Part shown: positions 6,983 to 10,012 of the stretch, in pieces | Position numbering within the stretch: the stretch's first letter is position 1 | How the letters are laid out: the number at the start of each line of letters is the position of its first letter | Source of the DNA: Candidatus Zixiibacteriota bacterium | GTDB taxonomy: Bacteria > Zixibacteria > MSB-5A5 > JAABVY01 | Direction of reading: 5' to 3' | Length of the DNA: 10,012 nucleotides | NCBI GenBank assembly: GCA_014730285.1 | Contig: WJIM01000242.1 | Coordinates: 1 to 10,012 of the forward strand | Program-made: the position numbers and the translations under genes | Notes under the pieces: model-generated | What the model was told of the DNA's origin: nothing | The model's database searches: none | The model's input: the letters and a program-made list of their open reading frames with translations, nothing else

Positions 6983-7003
6983 AGGGATTGCTTTGCAATC
7001 CCT
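6983..7003. terminator. Hairpin between convergent genes, possible bidirectional terminator
   Basis: AGGGATTGC (6983-6991) pairs perfectly with GCAATCCCT (6995-7003) around a 3-base TTT loop. It lies between the end of the TPR gene (6903, plus strand) and the end of the small membrane protein gene (7027, minus strand), where a shared terminator is expected. The T tracts are poor: ATTGTCC follows on the plus strand and TTCGG on the minus strand. Termination is therefore probably weak, or the hairpin protects the 3' end of the mRNA. Confidence 0.45.
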
Positions 7004-7026
7004 ATTGTCCTTGATATCGGGAGTCA

Positions 7027-7278
7027 TTACCTGGGAGCTGATGATTTGACTTTCTCGCGCTTAATCTCGTTGATTTCTCTTCCGAGTTCGTCGATTCTCT
7101 CGATATATCCCTCAATCTTGCGCATTCTCATTTTTGTGGTTGTGCGCACCAGAAGGCCCAGAGACACGAGCATGAATAAAACCGAGTTGACTTTTCTGAA
7201 TATATCGCCATAGTTAAACAAACTGTCGAGAAATGCCGTGATTCCCAATAAAAACAATATGGTACACCATGCAAACAT
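7027..7278 (-). CDS. Small membrane protein: two helices and a coiled-coil tail
   Basis: I do not recognise a family for this 83-residue protein. It has two hydrophobic segments (about 2-21 and 29-45), joined by a short loop FNYGDIFRKV, then a basic stretch TTTKMRMRK (46-54). An amphipathic, highly charged helix follows (about 54-77, with IERIDELGREINEIKRE), which looks like a short coiled coil. By the positive-inside rule the tail should be cytoplasmic. The ATG (complement of 7276-7278) has a ribosome binding site GGTGAG (complement of 7284-7289) six bases upstream, which supports a real gene. It runs opposite to the DUF2723 gene across a 97-base shared promoter region and converges with the TPR gene. 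Its function is unknown; an oligomerising membrane anchor is a guess. Confidence 0.7.
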   Translation of the reverse strand: MFAWCTILFLLGITAFLDSLFNYGDIFRKVNSVLFMLVSLGLLVRTTTKMRMRKIEGYIERIDELGREINEIKREKVKSSAPR

Positions 7279-7304
7279 ACTATCTCACCGAATTGAAATT
7301 TGAG

Positions 7305-7333
7305 TTGATATTTTGTGTCGTTTTATATATCCT
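7305..7333 (+). promoter_or_regulatory. Candidate promoter of the DUF2723 gene
   Basis: TTGATA (7305-7310), a 17-base spacer and TATCCT (7328-7333) match the sigma-70 pattern at five and four of six positions. Transcription would start near 7340, about 36 bases before the ATG at 7376. It overlaps the candidate promoter for the opposite strand at 7324-7353. Confidence 0.4.
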
Positions 7334-7353
7334 TATCGGTAAATTTTCGTCAA
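7324..7353 (-). promoter_or_regulatory. Candidate promoter of the small membrane protein gene
   Basis: On the minus strand TTGACG (complement of 7348-7353), an 18-base spacer and TATATA (complement of 7324-7329) form a plausible sigma-70 promoter. Transcription would start near 7317, about 39 bases before the ATG at 7278. Its -10 box lies within the span of the opposing promoter, so the two may compete for polymerase. Confidence 0.35.
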
Positions 7354-7375
7354 AGCTTAGGAAAGGATCGGCCGG

Positions 7376-10012
7376 ATGAATACTACGAATAGAGACCGAC
7401 TTAACTGGCTTATAGCCGGGCTTGTCACTCTTGTTGGATTTATTGTCTATTACCGAACGATGGCGGTATCTATTTCGCTCTGGGACTGCGGTGAATTTAT
7501 TGCCTGCTCCCGGATACTGGGCATCGCTCATCCGCCCGGCACGCCGCTCTTTATTATATTCGGCAGAATCTTTTCCACCCTCTCATTTCTGGGGAGCGAT
7601 ATCGCCCACAGGATAACTTTCGTATCGGTCTTTTCCTCGGCTTTCGCAGCCGGCTTTGCCTATCTGTGCGTTTCGAAAATCATAAGCTGGTGGATTAAGG
7701 AAAAAGACAGTTTCGTGGACCGTCTTCCAATGTATATCGGCGGGATTGTGGGCGCACTTTTTATGGCCTTCTCACGCACCTGGTGGACCAACGCCGTGGA
7801 GGCGGAGGTTTACGGCCTGACGCTTCTGACCTCGATAATCGCTGTCTTTCTCTCGCTGGTCTGGTACGAGAAGCGCGAGGAGCCGGGCAGCGATAAATAT
7901 ATATTCCTGATGATCTTTATTGTCATGCTGGGAGTGGGAGCGCATCTGGCGGCGTTCATCGTGGTACCGCCGATTTTCCTGTTTATGCTTCTTGCTTCTC
8001 CCAGGCTCCTGAAGGAGCCGCGGGTCTGGATTTCGCTCTTGTGCGGGCTGGTGCTTTTGGTAGCATACGACTACTTTATCTATGCCACATTTATCTGGCT
8101 GGTGGTCTGTATCATGAGCGCATTGGGCAAAAAGGATTTCGACTGGACCTGGATGGCAATTTTCATGGGCTATGTTATCCTCAGTTTGATTATCAAACAG
8201 CGTGAGCCGGGTGCTTTTGCATGGTTCGCTGCAGGCGGTCTGGCCGTATTCGTTCTGCGAACATTCACAGGCCCTGCCGCAGGTTCGCGATTGTGGCAGG
8301 CGCTTTTTGCGGTTTTTGCCATAGTCTCACTGATCGTAATGGATTTTTCTATGGGGCTGATGGTCTGGATTAACCTTATAGGCCTGCCGATTTTCCTTGT
8401 GGTTGCTTTTAAAACCAAAAGCTATTACTGGCGCTGGGCGATTGCCTTTACGACCATGATGGCGCTGGCATTTTCGGTGCAGTATACGGTTCTGGTACGC
8501 GCCCAGGATCGTCCCCGTATAAACATGACCAATCCCCACGATCTCACACGTATGAACGATTACCTTGCGCGCAAACAGTATGGCCAGGGGAATATGCTTA
8601 CGCGCATGTTCGACCGGCGGGGCGAGCTGGCGAACCAGTTCGGAGATTATCCACGTATGGGTATGCTGGGTTTCTGGAAGAAGCAGTACTCGAATTCAGC
8701 CATATTTTTCATCTGGCTGTTCGTTGGACTCTGGGGGCTTTACTACGCTATGAAAACCAGGTGGAAGTCGGGGTTGATGATCTTCCTGATTGTAATGGCG
8801 GGTACCATTGGCATAACGTTCTATATGAACTTCGCCGATGGCACGCAAGTTATGGAGGACTCCAACGCCAAACTTGAGGTACGCGACCGTGACTATTTCT
8901 GGACTCACGGTTTCGGTATGTTCGGCTGGGCTATCGGTCTGGGAATAGCGGGATTCATGCATTCGCTGCTGGAGTATTTGCGCTCTAAGAAGGGCAAGAA
9001 TAAATTCATAGTGCCGGTGGCGGTCCTGTTTTCGCTTACGATATTTCTGCCGGCATTTGCAATTGCCAAAAATTACAATTACAATAATCGCTCCAATGAA
9101 TGGCTGCCCTATCAATTCGGGCATGATATGCTCATGGCCTGCGATACTAATGCTGTATTGTTTACTGCGGGTGATAATGATACCTATCCGCTCTGGGCTA
9201 TGCAGGAGGCGTACGGCTTCAGGCAGGATGTCAAGATAATAAACCTATCCCTGGCCAATGTCGATTGGTATGTGCTGCACTGTAAGGAGGTGTTCGGCGC
9301 GCCGATGGCTATTGAAAACGATCAGATCAAAGTTGTGGACATAGAATCGGAAAGAGGCTTGGAAAGACGTCCGGAGGAGATGTACACCGATCCATTCATA
9401 GGCAGAAAGACCTATTTTGGATCGCGGCCGATTTACGATGAACAGGGACGGCGGACCGGTGTTTTGCAGATGGCTCAGCTTACTGTCGAGAAGGTGCTGG
9501 AGGCATCTCTGGAGGCTAAAGGACCGTCCGGAAATATCTTCCGGCCCGTTGAAGGGGATACTCTTATTATGAATTTCCCGGTTTATTTCACGAGCCTGTC
9601 CGAACCCGTGAGAGGGATGAGATTCCGTCATCAATACCGGCATCTGGAACGAGTAACGAATCTTTATAAGATCAAGGATACGATTATTGTCGGCGAAACC
9701 CAGCCTCCTCGAGGCCCTGAGCCGTTTACTTACAATGTCAATCGTTCCCATGAGCTCTTCACCGATACTTTCATCTTTGATGGCATGGGCGATCCCGAAT
9801 ATGCGCGCGGCGAGTTCACGGCTATGATGGTTCATCGCTATTACGCTTCGGAATATGACATTGTAATAGACAGCCTGGCGGTCAGAAACGATACGGCGCG
9901 TCTAACGGAGATTCTTGACGTTGCTATTCATAACACTCCGGAGCATTTTGACTGGCCGGAATGGAACGTTCTGCGGGACAGCCTGCAAGGGCAGACCGAG
10001 AGTAAGCTTTCC
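7376..10012 (+). CDS. DUF2723 (TMEM260-like) membrane glycosyltransferase, 3' end outside window
   Basis: The frame is open from ATG 7376 to the window end, 879 codons with no stop. The ribosome binding site AAAGGA (7362-7367) is eight bases upstream, and an in-frame TAG at 7358-7360 excludes a longer form. DUF2723 hallmarks appear in order: a first helix (about 11-27), the loop WDCGEFIACSRILGIAHPPG (36-55) with Asp37 and Glu40, TWWTNAVEAEVYGLTLL (135-151), EVRDRDYFW (501-509) and FTAGDNDTYPLW (596-607). A dozen or so hydrophobic segments fill residues 10-565; a probably periplasmic soluble part follows. DUF2723 has the GT-C fold of lipid-linked-sugar glycosyltransferases. Human TMEM260 belongs to it and O-mannosylates exported proteins, so a protein O-glycosylation role is a fair inference, though donor and acceptor are unknown. 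Bacteroidetes members are usually 1000 or more residues, so probably only the C-terminal end is missing. Confidence 0.9.
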   Translation, partial: MNTTNRDRLNWLIAGLVTLVGFIVYYRTMAVSISLWDCGEFIACSRILGIAHPPGTPLFIIFGRIFSTLSFLGSDIAHRITFVSVFSSAFAAGFAYLCVSKIISWWIKEKDSFVDRLPMYIGGIVGALFMAFSRTWWTNAVEAEVYGLTLLTSIIAVFLSLVWYEKREEPGSDKYIFLMIFIVMLGVGAHLAAFIVVPPIFLFMLLASPRLLKEPRVWISLLCGLVLLVAYDYFIYATFIWLVVCIMSALGKKDFDWTWMAIFMGYVILSLIIKQREPGAFAWFAAGGLAVFVLRTFTGPAAGSRLWQALFAVFAIVSLIVMDFSMGLMVWINLIGLPIFLVVAFKTKSYYWRWAIAFTTMMALAFSVQYTVLVRAQDRPRINMTNPHDLTRMNDYLARKQYGQGNMLTRMFDRRGELANQFGDYPRMGMLGFWKKQYSNSAIFFIWLFVGLWGLYYAMKTRWKSGLMIFLIVMAGTIGITFYMNFADGTQVMEDSNAKLEVRDRDYFWTHGFGMFGWAIGLGIAGFMHSLLEYLRSKKGKNKFIVPVAVLFSLTIFLPAFAIAKNYNYNNRSNEWLPYQFGHDMLMACDTNAVLFTAGDNDTYPLWAMQEAYGFRQDVKIINLSLANVDWYVLHCKEVFGAPMAIENDQIKVVDIESERGLERRPEEMYTDPFIGRKTYFGSRPIYDEQGRRTGVLQMAQLTVEKVLEASLEAKGPSGNIFRPVEGDTLIMNFPVYFTSLSEPVRGMRFRHQYRHLERVTNLYKIKDTIIVGETQPPRGPEPFTYNVNRSHELFTDTFIFDGMGDPEYARGEFTAMMVHRYYASEYDIVIDSLAVRNDTARLTEILDVAIHNTPEHFDWPEWNVLRDSLQGQTESKLS

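Noticed and set aside
8696..9835. Antisense open frames of 142 and 196 codons opposite the last gene
   Set aside because: They lie opposite the conserved DUF2723 frame, which covers all these bases without a stop; they show no family features.
7376..10012. Possible gene-poor or broken region, since only short complete frames exist here
   Set aside because: Translation from 7376 gives one continuous frame with conserved DUF2723 motifs in the right order; it simply runs past the window end.

Overview
The window reads as an ordinary bacterial chromosome of about 50% GC, with Shine-Dalgarno-led genes. The family mix (a DUF4159 secreted protein, a very large DUF4175-type membrane/coiled-coil protein, a secreted TPR protein and a Bacteroidetes-like DUF2723 membrane glycosyltransferase) points to the FCB superphylum or a neighbouring candidate phylum such as Zixibacteria. 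This is inferred from protein families only; there is no rRNA or other marker gene here to place it. I see no mobile element, CRISPR array, tRNA or rRNA.

Layout. Positions 1-74 are the C-terminus of a ZIP-family metal transporter. A 143-base gap (75-217) holds two adjacent inverted repeats, the second directly upstream of the ribosome binding site of a GTG-started A-type iron-sulfur carrier (218-538). An unrecognised 70-residue protein follows (560-772). The 245-base gap 773-1017 carries a terminator-like hairpin, a second hairpin, an operator-like palindrome and a TTGACA promoter. It leads into a tight three-gene operon: DUF4159 (1018-1707), the DUF4175-type protein (1718-5116) and a TPR protein (5116-6903, start codon overlapping the previous stop by one base). 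A hairpin at 6983-7003 separates this operon from a convergent small membrane protein gene (7027-7278, minus strand). That gene is transcribed away from a DUF2723 gene (7376 onward) which stays open to the end of the window. The 97 bases between the two hold interlocked divergent promoter candidates.

How the genes may work together. The first part concerns metals and Fe-S assembly (metal uptake, A-type carrier, small Cys-containing protein). The middle operon is envelope-directed. Two of its products carry Sec signal peptides, and the third has three N-terminal membrane spans followed by about 950 residues predicted to be periplasmic (Ig-like strands, then a long coiled coil). The products could form one periplasmic assembly, but no family in it has a firmly established function. 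The last gene belongs to the family of human TMEM260, a protein O-mannosyltransferase, so it is a candidate glycosyltransferase of exported proteins. The most interesting points are the three-gene envelope cassette, the perfect repeats in front of the Fe-S carrier and of the operon, and the two small unrecognised proteins.
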